Of a stretch of 64,000 nucleotides of DNA, positions 10,673-20,000 are shown in pieces. The translations under genes were made by a program, and so were the position numbers. Under the pieces are notes generated by a model, which saw nothing but the letters and a program-made list of their open reading frames with translations, searched no databases and was not told the DNA's origin. Source of the stretch: Massilia sp. Leaf139 (GTDB lineage Bacteria; Pseudomonadota; Gammaproteobacteria; Burkholderiales; Burkholderiaceae_D); the NCBI RefSeq assembly GCF_001424165.1, contig NZ_LMOJ01000025.1:454134-518133 (forward strand). Direction: 5' to 3'. Numbering within the stretch: position 1 is the stretch's first letter; each line of letters begins with the position of its first letter.

Positions 10673-11610
10673 GGGGTTTCGGTTGCGTTGTTCAAGGTTG
10701 CGGCTTGCACCGGTTTTGCGGCTGCGGGTGCGCGCAGGGCCCAGGCCACGCTGGCCAGGCACAGGATCATGCCCAGGAACTCGACGGGCCCCGGGCGGTA
10801 ATGTTCGAGTTTAATGGACAGCAGCACCGACAGCACCGGCGTGATGACGCCGATGTACACCGCCTTGTGCGGCCCGATGCGGTTGATCAGCGTGAAATAG
10901 GCGAGGAAGGCGATCACCGAACCGAAGATCGACAGGTAGAGCAGGCCCAGCGTGTAGGAGGCGGTCGGCGGCAGCATGAAGCGCTGCCCGGTGACGACGG
11001 CATAAATGGCCACCATCAAGGTGCCCCAGAACATCGACCAGGCGGTGGTCAGCATCACATTGCCCGACTGCTCGCGCACCTTGGCGACGACGATGCTGCC
11101 GGCCGAGCTGGCGATCGTCGCCACCAGGGCCAGCACCACGCCCAGCAGGAAGTGGCCGCTGCCGCCCGCCTGCACATCGCGCCAGGCGGTGCCGATCGAG
11201 TGGTAGAAGAGCAGGGCGACGCCGCCGGTGGCGACGGCACCGGCGCCCCAGGTACGCGGCGCGATCGGGGTGCCGTAGAACACGCGGCCCAGGAGCGGCG
11301 TCCAGAACACCATCAAGGCGAACAGCACGGCCACCAGTCCGGAAACAACGACTTCCTCGGCCTGGTAGGTGCAGATATACGACAGGCCGAAGGTCGCCAT
11401 GCCCTGCAACATCAGCCATTTCTGGGTACGCCAGGGCAATTGCAGTTTGAAACCGCGGCCGATGCAGATGATGAACAGGACGCTTGAGGCCAGGGCGAAG
11501 CGGTAGACCACGGAGACCGAGGGCGGCACTTCGCCCAGCTGCAAGGTGATGGCCCAGAAGGTCGAGCCCCAGATGAGCGAGGCGAGGGTAAATAGGACGG
11601 GAGAAGACAT
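10669..11610 (-). CDS. EamA/DMT-family transporter
   Basis: A 313-residue inner-membrane protein with about ten hydrophobic segments arranged as two EamA repeats, the normal size for the drug/metabolite transporter family. The first helix carries the family-like SLIWGSTFWA motif. Substrate is unknown; members export amino acids, metabolites or drugs. It is the first gene of a two-gene operon with the SSAT-like acetyltransferase, which it overlaps by four bases. Confidence 0.88.
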   Translation of the reverse strand: MSSPVLFTLASLIWGSTFWAITLQLGEVPPSVSVVYRFALASSVLFIICIGRGFKLQLPWRTQKWLMLQGMATFGLSYICTYQAEEVVVSGLVAVLFALMVFWTPLLGRVFYGTPIAPRTWGAGAVATGGVALLFYHSIGTAWRDVQAGGSGHFLLGVVLALVATIASSAGSIVVAKVREQSGNVMLTTAWSMFWGTLMVAIYAVVTGQRFMLPPTASYTLGLLYLSIFGSVIAFLAYFTLINRIGPHKAVYIGVITPVLSVLLSIKLEHYRPGPVEFLGMILCLASVAWALRAPAAAKPVQAATLNNATETP

Positions 11611-11697
11611 CGCGGAAGTATACGTGCTTTCCCCATTTCCTGCCGTCTATAAATCGCGACGGCGCGGGGCGAACGCGGCGCCGCCCTGCAGGCGTTT

Positions 11698-12150
11698 CTA
11701 ATGGGTCACACGCGTGTTGTAGCCGTTACTCAGCAGGCGCACGCGCTCGCCGGGGCGGAACAGTTCATCGGCTTCCTGGGTGATGGCGCGCAGCTCTCCG
11801 CTGTCGAGCTTGACCGTGATTTCGAACCCCGGACGCATGTTGGCGCGGTTCTCGACCCGTTGCCCGATCAGGCCGCCCGCGATGGCGCCGACGATGCCCA
11901 TCGCCGCCGAGCCGTTGCCGTTGCCGCTGCCGGCCTGCGAACCGGCCAGGCCTCCGAGGGCGGCGCCGCCCATGGTGCCCACGCCCGACTCCGGATTGGC
12001 GATGACGACATTGCGCACCGACTCGACCGTGCCGGTACGCACGACCTGTTCGTTCTGTGTCTGGTAAGAACGGTAGACGCTGCCCGATTGCGGCGGCGTG
12101 GCGCAGCCGGCAAGGGCCGCAAGAAGGAGGAGGGGAAATGTGGCTTTCAT
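11698..12150 (-). CDS. Outer-membrane lipoprotein, SlyB/glycine-zipper type
   Basis: A 150-residue lipoprotein with lipobox LAGC (mature Cys16) and a glycine-rich double hairpin, around residues 60-100 (GAALGGLAGSQAGSG, GIVGAIAGGLIGQ), that fits the glycine-zipper 2TM domain. The C-terminal part resembles the SlyB/PCP soluble domain. Such proteins stabilise the outer membrane. The Mpo1-like gene lies just upstream on the same strand, with a weak hairpin between them (12199-12222). Confidence 0.85.
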   Translation of the reverse strand: MKATFPLLLLAALAGCATPPQSGSVYRSYQTQNEQVVRTGTVESVRNVVIANPESGVGTMGGAALGGLAGSQAGSGNGNGSAAMGIVGAIAGGLIGQRVENRANMRPGFEITVKLDSGELRAITQEADELFRPGERVRLLSNGYNTRVTH

Positions 12151-12198
12151 GGCAATCTCCGAAACGCGCGATGCGCCTCCGAAAGCTTACTCCTGAAA

Positions 12199-12222
12199 GC
12201 CGGCGACGCCGCACACGCCGGC
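12199..12222 (-). terminator. Weak hairpin downstream of the Mpo1-like gene
   Basis: GCCGGCG and CGCCGGC pair around a ten-base loop. On the minus strand the stem is followed by TTTC only. It may separate the Mpo1-like and lipoprotein genes. Confidence 0.3.
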
Positions 12223-12247
12223 GCGGCGCGTCAGCGAGCAGATGGGA

Positions 12248-12703
12248 TCAATAGGCCAGGTTCAGGCGCCGGTACAGGAAGCCCAGCACGAACAGCGGCC
12301 CGACCAGCAGGAAGCGCAGGTCGTCTAGGAATGACGGCTTCTTGCCTTCGATCTTGTGGCCGATGAACTGGCCGATCCAGGCCACGACGAACACGGCGAT
12401 CGACAGCGGCAGCACCGTCAGCGGCGGCATCGCCGCCAGGATCGCCAGCATCAGGATCGCCATCGCCAGCATGCCCACCGCGAATGGCTTCGACAGTTGC
12501 AGGTAATACCACATCGACCCGGCCACGGCGGCCAGCGCGACCACGGGATGCAGCGCGTACAGGATGCCGAGCAGCGAGAACACGATCAGCGGCACGCACA
12601 CGAAATGAATCAGTTCGTTGGTCGGGTTGCGGTGGCTCTCGCTGTACTGGGCAAGCAGGGTATGGATGTTGCGCGAGGGTGCGCTGGACTGTGCGTTGTT
12701 CAA
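12248..12703 (-). CDS. Mpo1-like membrane protein (DUF962)
   Basis: A 151-residue protein with about four membrane helices. The N-terminal motif YSESHRNPTNELIHFVCVP and the later IGHKIEGKKPSFLDD carry the conserved histidines of the yeast Mpo1 (YGL010w) family, an Fe(II) dioxygenase that shortens 2-hydroxy fatty acids by alpha-oxidation. The bacterial function is assumed from the family and is untested here. No partner genes nearby hint at a substrate. Confidence 0.8.
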   Translation of the reverse strand: MNNAQSSAPSRNIHTLLAQYSESHRNPTNELIHFVCVPLIVFSLLGILYALHPVVALAAVAGSMWYYLQLSKPFAVGMLAMAILMLAILAAMPPLTVLPLSIAVFVVAWIGQFIGHKIEGKKPSFLDDLRFLLVGPLFVLGFLYRRLNLAY

Positions 12704-12791
12704 GACTGTCTCCGGCTGTGATTGTTATGCGGAAGATTCTACACCGCTGACAGCGCAGAAATCACCCTTGGGCTGAATACCGGCGCTACTA

Positions 12792-12810
12792 AAAGCTGTC
12801 GACAAGCTTT
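12792..12810. promoter_or_regulatory. Inverted repeat, possible activator site for the PEP-CTERM promoter
   Basis: AAAGCT and AGCTTT flank a seven-base spacer, about 70 bases upstream of the sigma-54 element at 12877. That is where enhancer-binding proteins usually sit. The link to a PrsR-type activator is inference. Confidence 0.3.
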
Positions 12811-12876
12811 ACAGTCGATGAACAATACGCAGGTGTAAATTCAGCAAGTTATTCATCTATAAGAAATTTTTCCGGT

Positions 12877-12891
12877 TGGCATTGAAATTGC
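12877..12891 (+). promoter_or_regulatory. Sigma-54 (-24/-12) promoter of the PEP-CTERM gene
   Basis: TGGCATTGAAATTGC fits TGGCAC-N5-TTGC with correct GG/GC spacing. The expected start is near 12903, about 40 bases before the ATG. PEP-CTERM genes in Zoogloea-type bacteria are known to be controlled by RpoN with the PrsK/PrsR system. Confidence 0.65.
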
Positions 12892-12941
12892 ATGGGGTAA
12901 ATACGCAAAACAAAAATTTCATCCACCACTTCCAAAACCAC

Positions 12942-13496
12942 ATGAAAACCACTCTCCTGATCGCTGCCGTGTCCGCACTCTTTGCCTGCAACGCCACCGC
13001 TGCCGTCATCGCCAACGATACCACCCCGGTCACTCAAGACGGGCAGACCTACACCCGTACGTTCGCTCTGGACGGCACGACCTACACCGGCGTGAAGGTC
13101 GCACTGACCGCCAAGGGCGACTACGGCTTCAACTACAGCGGTTTCAACGAATACTTCGATTTCATGATCGATGGCACGCAGTACGCGCACTGGAGCAGCA
13201 GCAACGGCGGCCCGGCTAGTGTCGTGCAGAATGTCGAAGACTACGACTACACGCTGACCGGCGTCCTGAGCCTGACCGATGCCCAGTGGGCCGAGATCGC
13301 CAAGGACAAGGCAGTGACCATCAGCTGGCGCAATACCAGCGGCGTGAACGCCTACCCGATCGACGGCGGCGCCGACTTCGTCGGCTTTAGCCTGAGCGGC
13401 ATCGCAGCCGCCACCGACGTGCCGGAACCGGCATCGCTGGCCCTGCTCGGCCTCGGCATCGCCGGCTTGGGCATGGCGCGCCGCCGCAAAGCCTGA
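12942..13496 (+). CDS. PEP-CTERM sorting domain protein
   Basis: A 184-residue exported protein. Residues 1-22 are a signal peptide and the C-terminus carries the sorting signal VPEPASLALLGLGIAGLGMA followed by RRRKA: Pro-Glu-Pro, a membrane helix, then a basic tail. Exosortase (EpsH/XrtA type) is expected to cleave it at the surface; no exosortase is in this window. The middle is a beta-rich, Asp/Tyr/Gly-rich domain with no family I can name. I chose the ATG at 12942 because it starts the signal peptide; there is no clear Shine-Dalgarno before it. A sigma-54 element sits upstream. Confidence 0.9.
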   Translation: MKTTLLIAAVSALFACNATAAVIANDTTPVTQDGQTYTRTFALDGTTYTGVKVALTAKGDYGFNYSGFNEYFDFMIDGTQYAHWSSSNGGPASVVQNVEDYDYTLTGVLSLTDAQWAEIAKDKAVTISWRNTSGVNAYPIDGGADFVGFSLSGIAAATDVPEPASLALLGLGIAGLGMARRRKA

Positions 13497-13508
13497 TTGT
13501 TCGATCCC

Positions 13509-13533
13509 GGCAGGCGGGTGCTACCCGCCTGCC
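13509..13533. terminator. Hairpin after the PEP-CTERM gene
   Basis: GGCAGGCGGGT and ACCCGCCTGCC form an 11-pair stem with a GCT loop, 12 bases after the stop and between two converging genes. No T-run follows. Confidence 0.5.
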
Positions 13534-13552
13534 ATGTCCCCGGTGCGGCAAC

Positions 13553-14503
13553 TCAAGCAGCGACAGCCGCATCGGCGGCCACGGCCGGCCGCGCACCCAG
13601 GCGCATCTGCGGATGGTTGGCAAACACCTCCGACACCCATTCCACGAACACGCGCACCTTGGCCGACATGTGGCGGTTCTGCGGGTAGACGATGTGTACC
13701 GGCAGCGGGTCGCTGCGCCAGTCCGGCAGCACCTGCACCATGCGGCCTTCCTCGACATGGCGCATCAACAGGTAATCGGTCATCTGGACGATGCCCAGCC
13801 CCGCCAGCCCCGCCTGCACATAGGCATTCGAATCGTTCAGGGCGATCATTCCCGGCATCGGCACCTCGATGCGTTCGCCATCGCGGTTGAAATCCCAGTC
13901 GTACACTTTACCGGTCTTCGCCGAAAAATAGTTCACGCAGCGGTGCCGCGCCAGCTCGTTCGGATGCAGCGGCACGCCGAAGCGCGCCAGGTAAGAGGGC
14001 GCGGCGGCGGTGACGAAGTTGATGATGCCGACGCGCCGCGCGATCAGGCTGGTATCGAACAGCGCCCCGCCGCGCACCGCGCAGTCGACGCCTTCCTCGA
14101 CCAGGTCGACCGGGCGGTCGGTGCTGCCCAGTTCCAGGGTAATGTCCGGGTAGCGCTCGAAAAAGGCGGGCAGGGCCGGCACCAGGATCTCGCTCGACAG
14201 GCCTGTCGGGGTGTCCACGCGCAGGCGCCCGCTGGGATTGCTGCGCATGCGCGAGAGCGATTCCTCGGCTTCGCGCACGTCCGACAGGATGCGCACGCAG
14301 CGCTCGTAATAGGCCGCGCCGTCCGAGGTCACCGTCACCTGCCGTGTCGTGCGGTGCAGCAGCTTGGCCGAGAGCGAACTTTCCAGCGCCTGCACCAGGG
14401 TCGAAACGCTGGCCTTGGGCAAATCCAGCATCTGCGCCGCCCGCGTAAAACTGCCGGTATCGACCACTTGCACGAAAACTTCCATCGCCTGCAGCTTGTT
14501 CAT
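13553..14503 (-). CDS. LysR-family transcriptional regulator
   Basis: A 316-residue regulator with an N-terminal helix-turn-helix (AMEVFVQVVDTGSFTRAAQ, then LPKASVSTLVQALE) and a C-terminal periplasmic-binding-like effector domain. The ATG at 14503 has GGGGGA just upstream; an in-frame upstream start lies inside the operator region. It is divergent from the RND efflux operon, as BpeT/CeoR is in Burkholderia, so it probably controls that operon together with its own gene. The effector is unknown; salicylate-like aromatics or drugs are candidates by analogy. Confidence 0.88.
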   Translation of the reverse strand: MNKLQAMEVFVQVVDTGSFTRAAQMLDLPKASVSTLVQALESSLSAKLLHRTTRQVTVTSDGAAYYERCVRILSDVREAEESLSRMRSNPSGRLRVDTPTGLSSEILVPALPAFFERYPDITLELGSTDRPVDLVEEGVDCAVRGGALFDTSLIARRVGIINFVTAAAPSYLARFGVPLHPNELARHRCVNYFSAKTGKVYDWDFNRDGERIEVPMPGMIALNDSNAYVQAGLAGLGIVQMTDYLLMRHVEEGRMVQVLPDWRSDPLPVHIVYPQNRHMSAKVRVFVEWVSEVFANHPQMRLGARPAVAADAAVAA

Positions 14504-14531
14504 ACGTCCCCCGCCATCAATTTCTATGCTC

Positions 14532-14554
14532 ATTGTTCGCGATATCCGAACAAT
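14532..14554. promoter_or_regulatory. LysR-type operator between regulator and efflux operon
   Basis: ATTGTTCG and CGAACAAT are perfect eight-base arms around CGATATC, matching the T-N11-A dyad form of LysR sites. It lies 29 bases before the regulator's ATG and about 20 bases before a possible -35 (14573) that pairs with TATAGT at 14596-14601. Confidence 0.65.
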
Positions 14555-14644
14555 CAATTCGATAATGCCATCTTTATCAGATTGTAGATGATGTCTATAG
14601 TGTCCGTACTGGAGCAGTATTTAATTGGCAGGCAGGAGCGACAC

Positions 14645-14854
14645 ATGAAGATTCGGGACAGCATCGTGGCAACGATCGCACTGGCGACTGGGATTCTGGC
14701 GATGGCCGGGATCGTCGGCAGCGGCGCCTATGCGCAGGCAGCGGGCGCCGAGGCGCGCGGCGTGCACGCACTCTCGAGCGTCGTGGCGGAAACGCTGTGC
14801 CAGGATCCTGCGCGCGGCGCGACCCTGATGGCCGCTGCAAAGGTGGCGCCATGA
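14645..14854 (+). CDS. Small exported protein, 69 aa, first gene of efflux operon
   Basis: A 69-residue protein with a signal peptide (residues 1 to about 31, ending AYAQA), leaving a mature part of some 38 residues with one cysteine. GGAG lies eight bases before the ATG. The stop overlaps the next ATG by four bases, so it is probably translated with the operon. I do not recognise a family and cannot give a function. Confidence 0.6.
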   Translation: MKIRDSIVATIALATGILAMAGIVGSGAYAQAAGAEARGVHALSSVVAETLCQDPARGATLMAAAKVAP

Positions 14855-15708
14855 ACGACCGCCTGGATGCCGCGAATGCCTTGGCCGATGATGTCAGGGT
14901 GCGCGAACTCGACGTGACCGGCGAGCAGGGCCCATTAAAGGCGCGCCTGTACGCCACCAACGCGAAGGGGAAACGCGACACCCTGGTTGTGTTCTTCCCG
15001 GGCGGCGGTTTTGTTGCCGACGACCTCGAGGATTCCGACGGCTTCCTGCGTCACCTGGCCGGCGTCAGCCATACCCCGGTCGTGCTGGCGTCGAGCTACA
15101 CGCTGGCCACGGTGCGCCCCTTCCCGGCTGCGGTCGAAGATGCCCACGCCGTGCTGCTGTGGGCGAAAAAGAACAAATCCAAGCTCGGCTGGAACGGCAA
15201 GCACCTGCTGGTGGCCGGCATCGAGGCGGGCGCCAATCTCGCCGCCGTCTGCGCCCTGATGTCGCGCGACCGCGGCGCGCCGAAACTGGCCGGCCAGATC
15301 CTGATCATGCCGATGCTCGATCCGGGCCTGTCGACCTGCTCGATGCGCGAAATGCCGAACTGCCCCGACCAGGAAAAACTGGCCGACGGCGCTGCCGCCG
15401 CCTATCGCGGCTACCTGCCGAACGCGGCCGACCGTACCCACCCGTACGCGTCTCCCCTGCAATCGAGCCGGCTGAAAAACCTGCCGCCGGCCCTGATCCT
15501 CTCCGCCGAGGACGATCCCTTGCGCGACGAAGCCGAAGCCTATGGCGCGAAACTCGCCGGCTTCGGTGTCCAGGCCACCGTGCGCCGCATGCTGCCGGCG
15601 CCGCAGATGGCCGATCAACGCAACGAATGCGCCTGTGCACAGTCGGCGCTCGTCGAAATCGCCGGCTTCATTGCTGAACTCGAGGGGCAGGAGGCCCCTC
15701 CCGCCTAA
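14851..15708 (+). CDS. Alpha/beta-hydrolase-fold protein, LlpE-like, catalytic residues lost
   Basis: A 285-residue protein of the hormone-sensitive-lipase type fold. The usual HGGGF oxyanion motif reads PGGGF (50-54). The nucleophile elbow GDSAG reads GIEAG (123-127), so the serine is Glu125. The acid Asp222 in DDPLRDEA is kept, but the position of the catalytic histidine reads Gln252. It is therefore unlikely to be a serine hydrolase. In Burkholderia the lipase-like gene llpE lies directly before ceoA/bpeE, which matches this place. The start was chosen by the ATGA overlap with the small exported gene. Confidence 0.75.
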   Translation: MNDRLDAANALADDVRVRELDVTGEQGPLKARLYATNAKGKRDTLVVFFPGGGFVADDLEDSDGFLRHLAGVSHTPVVLASSYTLATVRPFPAAVEDAHAVLLWAKKNKSKLGWNGKHLLVAGIEAGANLAAVCALMSRDRGAPKLAGQILIMPMLDPGLSTCSMREMPNCPDQEKLADGAAAAYRGYLPNAADRTHPYASPLQSSRLKNLPPALILSAEDDPLRDEAEAYGAKLAGFGVQATVRRMLPAPQMADQRNECACAQSALVEIAGFIAELEGQEAPPA

Positions 15709-15752
15709 GTCAGCACCACCCTGATTTTCCACTACTGAACGAACGGACAACT

Positions 15753-15785
15753 GCACCAATTTGGTGCGGCGGGGCCCGCTTTTTC
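15753..15785 (+). promoter_or_regulatory. Palindrome and T-run between llpE-like and efflux genes
   Basis: GCACCAATTTGGTGC (15753-15767) is a perfect palindrome, followed by a GC-rich GGCGGGGCCCGC and five to six T. It could be an operator or an internal attenuator that lets the pump genes be expressed separately. The 155-base gap holds no gene. Confidence 0.35.
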
Positions 15786-15863
15786 CTGTGATTCGCGACG
15801 GCGACCACGGGTGGGATGGGTGTCGCCCTCTTCTTAACATTCTCACAAGAAAAAGGAGTCAAC

Positions 15864-17051
15864 ATGAGAAAGCTGACAAACCAACTAAGCGCGGTAAAAC
15901 CGCTGATCGCGGCACTGGCCATCGCCGGCCTGGCCGCCGGCACGCTCTCCGGCTGCGGGGACGCAACTGGTAAAGCCGCGCCTGCCGCGCCCGCGGCGCC
16001 ACCCGTCTCCGCCGCGCTCGTGCTGGAGAAGCCGGTCGCCGAAACCCAGGAGTTTTCGGGCCGACTGGAAGCGGTCGAGCGGGTCGAGATCCGTTCCCGC
16101 GTGAGCGGTTTCATCACCGCCGTACACTTCAAGCCGGGCAGCGAAGTGAAGAAGGGCGACGTCCTGTTCGTGGTCGACCCGCGCCCTTACCAGGCTGAAG
16201 CCACGCGCGCCGAAGCGGCAGCGGCATCGGCCCGCGCCAAGGCCGACCTCGCCAAGCGCGAACTGGCGCGCGCCGAAAGCCTGATGGCCGACAAAGCCAT
16301 CGCCCGGCGCGAATTCGACGAAGCGGCCGCCACCCACAAGGAACTCGAAGCGGCGGCGGCCGCCGCGCAGGCCCAGTACGAGGCGGCGCGCCTGAACCTG
16401 GCCTATACCCGCGTCGTCGCGCCGATCGACGGCCGCGTCTCGAAAGCCGAAATCACGCTCGGCAACCTGGTCGATCCGACTGCGCTATTGACCAGTGTCG
16501 TCTCGCTCGACCGCATCTACGCCAGCTTCGACGGCGACGAGGACACCTACCTGCGCGTCGGCGCCAAGGCGCGCGATGGCGCCCCGGTGGCGGTGCGGGT
16601 GGGCCTGGCCAACGAAGAGGGCTTCCCGCACGAGGGCAAGCTCGAATTCGTCGACAACCAGCTCGACGCCCGCACCGGCAGCGTGCGCATGCGTGCCGTC
16701 TTCGAGAACCGCGACGGCGTCCTGGTGCCGGGCCTGTTCGCACGGGTGCAGCTGGGCGCGGCCGATAGCCGCAAGGCCGTGCTGATCAACGAGCGCGCGG
16801 TCGGCACCGACCAGAGCCGCAAGTTCGTGTATGTGGTCGACGCCGCCGGCAAGGCCGAATACCGGCCCGTGACGCTCGGGCCCGTGGTCGATGGCCTGCG
16901 CGTCGTGCGCAGCGGCGTCAAGGCAGGCGAGAAGATCGTCGTCAACGGCCTGCAGCGCGTACGTCCCGGCGCCCCGGTATCGCCCTTGATTGTGCCGATG
17001 GAAAGCGGCGGCTCGCTGGCGCTGGCCGCCGTCGCCCCCGCCAAGGAGTAA
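15864..17051 (+). CDS. RND efflux periplasmic adaptor (CeoA/BpeE/MexE-like)
   Basis: A 395-residue membrane-fusion lipoprotein that bridges the inner-membrane pump and the outer-membrane channel. The lipobox LSGC is near residue 30 after a signal peptide. The lipoyl half-motif VEIRSRVSGFI, a coiled coil of Ala/Glu/Arg-rich helices (about 110-185) and the second lipoyl half NLAYTRVVAPIDGRVS appear in order. AAGGAG precedes the ATG at 15864. The pump gene follows after three bases. MexE-class adaptors fit best, given the neighbouring MexF-like pump. Confidence 0.92.
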   Translation: MRKLTNQLSAVKPLIAALAIAGLAAGTLSGCGDATGKAAPAAPAAPPVSAALVLEKPVAETQEFSGRLEAVERVEIRSRVSGFITAVHFKPGSEVKKGDVLFVVDPRPYQAEATRAEAAAASARAKADLAKRELARAESLMADKAIARREFDEAAATHKELEAAAAAAQAQYEAARLNLAYTRVVAPIDGRVSKAEITLGNLVDPTALLTSVVSLDRIYASFDGDEDTYLRVGAKARDGAPVAVRVGLANEEGFPHEGKLEFVDNQLDARTGSVRMRAVFENRDGVLVPGLFARVQLGAADSRKAVLINERAVGTDQSRKFVYVVDAAGKAEYRPVTLGPVVDGLRVVRSGVKAGEKIVVNGLQRVRPGAPVSPLIVPMESGGSLALAAVAPAKE

Positions 17052-17054
17052 GCC

Positions 17055-20000
17055 ATGAACTTTTCCCGCTTCTTTGTCGACAAACCGATCTTCGCCGTCG
17101 TGCTGTCGGTGCTGGTCTTCGTTTCGGGCCTGATCGCGATCTTCCAGTTGCCGATCTCCGAATACCCGGACGTGGTGCCGCCCTCGATCGTGGTGCGCGC
17201 CCAGTACCCAGGCGCCAATCCGAAAATCATCGCCGAGACGGTGGCCGCGCCGCTGGAAGAGCAGATCAACGGCGTCGAGAACATGCTCTACATGTCCTCG
17301 CAAAACACCTCGGACGGCGCCCTGATGCTGACCGTGACCTTTGCCATCGGCACGAACGTCGAGCAGGCCGAGACGCAGGTGCAGAACCGCGTCCAGCGCG
17401 CGCTGCCGCGCCTGCCGGAAGAGGTGCGCCAGATCGGCGTCACCACGGTGAAAAGCTCGCCCAACCTGACGATGGTGGTGCACCTGAATTCCCCGGACGG
17501 CCGCTACGACGACCTCTATCTGCGCAACTACGCGACCCTGAACATCAAGGATCGCCTGGCGCGCATCGAGGGCATGGGCGAAGTGCAGCTGTTCGGCTCC
17601 GGCGACTACGCGATGCGCGTCTGGCTCGATCCGCAAAAGGTCGCCGCGCGCGGCCTGGTGGCGGGCGACATCGTCGACGCCATCCGCGAGCAGAACGTGC
17701 AGGTCGCGGCCGGCGTCATCGGCCAGGGCCCGGCCAAGGACGCCCAGTTCCAGCTGACCGTGAACACCCAGGGCCGCCTGCAATCGGTCGAGGAATTCGG
17801 TGCCATCATCGTCAAGACCGGCGAGGACGGTTCGACCACCTTGCTGAAAGACGTGGCGCGCCTGGAGATGGGCTCGAATTCGTATGCCCTGCGCTCGCTC
17901 CTGAACAACAAGTCGGCCGTCGCCATCCCCATCTTCGAGGCGCCGAACGCGAACGCCCTGCAGCTGTCGACGGACGTGCGCGCCACCATGGCCGAGCTGT
18001 CCGAAGAGTTTCCGGAAGGTGTCGAATACAGCATCGTGTACGACCCAACCCAATTCGTGCGCGAGTCGATCGACTCCGTCATCAAGACCCTGTTCGAAGC
18101 GATCGTGCTGGTGGCGCTCGTCGTGATCGTCTTCCTGCAAAGCTGGCGCGCGTCCATCATTCCGCTGCTGGCCGTGCCGGTGTCGGTGGTCGGCACCTTC
18201 GCCGTGATGCTGATGTTCGGCTTCTCGATCAATACCCTGTCGCTGTTCGGCCTGGTGCTGGCAATCGGCATCGTGGTCGACGACGCCATCGTCGTGGTCG
18301 AGAACGTCGAGCGCAACATCGCCAACGGCCTGAATCCGCACGACGCGACGATCCAGGCCATGAAGGAAGTGTCCGGCCCGATCATCGCCATCGCCCTGGT
18401 GCTGTGCGCCGTGTTCGTGCCGATCGCCTTTGTCGCCGGCCTGACGGGGCAGTTCTACCGCCAGTTCGCGCTGACGATCGCCATCTCCACCGTGATCTCG
18501 GCCTTTGCCTCGCTGACGCTGGCGCCGGCCTTGTCGGCCGCGCTGCTCAAGTCGCACGACGCACCGAAAGACCGCGTCACGCGCGCCATCGACACCGTGT
18601 TCGGCCGTTTCTTCGCCGCCTTCAACCGCTTCTTCGGACGCGCCTCGCACCGTTACGAAGGCGGTGTGCAGACCGTCCTGCGCCGCAAGACCATCTCGCT
18701 GGCCGTGTATGCGGTGCTCGGTGTCGCCGCGCTGTTCATGTTCAAGGCGGTGCCGCCCGGCTTCGTGCCGCAGCAGGACAAGGCCTACCTGATCGGCTTT
18801 GCCCAGCTGCCCGACGCCGCCTCGCTCGACCGCACCGACGCCGTGATCCGGCGCATGTCGGCCATCGCCAAGGAGATTCCGGGCGTCGAATCCTCGATCG
18901 CCTTCCCGGGCCTGTCGATCAACGGCTTTACCAATGCGCCGAACGCCGGCATCGTATTCACGGGCCTGAAACCGTTCAGCGAACGGCGCGGCAAGGAGCA
19001 GTCCGCGGAGGCCATCGCCGCCGAGATCAACAAGCGCATGGGCGCGATCGAGGACGCCTTCGTGATGGTGCTGCCGCCGCCGCCGGTGAACGGCCTCGGC
19101 ACTACGGGCGGTTTCAAGATGATGCTGGAAGACCGCGGCAACCTCGGCTACGACGCGCTGTACAAGGCGTCGCAGGCGATGCAGGCCAAGGCCTGGGCCG
19201 ACCCGCGCCTGGCGGGGGTGTTCTCGAGCTACCAGATCAACGTGCCGCAGCTGTTCGCCGACGTCGACCGTGTAAAGGCCAAGCAGCTCGGCGTGCCGCT
19301 GCAGACGATCTACCAGACCCTGCAGGTGAATCTCGGCTCGCTCTACGTGAACGATTTCAATCAATTCGGCAGGACGTACCAGGTGCGGGTGCAGGCGGAC
19401 GCCCAGTTCCGCTCGCAGCCGGAGCAGATCGCCCAGCTGAAGGTACGCAATGTGAAAGGCGAGATGATCCCGCTGTCCTCGCTGATGCAGGTGAAGGACA
19501 GCTATGGCCCGGATCGCGTGCAGCGCTACAACGCCTATGTCACGGCCGACATGAACGGCGGCCCGGCGGCTGGCGTGTCGTCCGGCCAGGCGCAAGCCAT
19601 CTTCGAGCAGATCGCAAAAGAGACGCTGCCGAAAGGGATCGCCTACGAATGGACGGATCTGACCTACCAGGACATCCTGTCGGGGAACACCATGGTCTTC
19701 GTCTTCCCGCTGTGCGTGCTGCTGGTGTTCCTGGTGCTGGCTGCCCAGTACGAAAGCTGGACGCTGCCGCTGGCCGTGATCCTGATCGTGCCGATGTCGA
19801 TCCTGTGCGCGCTGCTGGGCGTAAAGCTCACCGGCGGCGACAACAACATCTTCACGCAGATCGCGCTGTTCGTGCTGGTGGGCCTGGCCTCGAAGAACGC
19901 GATCCTGATCGTGGAATTCGCCCGCGAACTCGAACACCATGGCCGCAGCGTGGTCGATGCGGCATTGGAGGCGAGCCGCCTGCGCCTGCGTCCGATCCTG

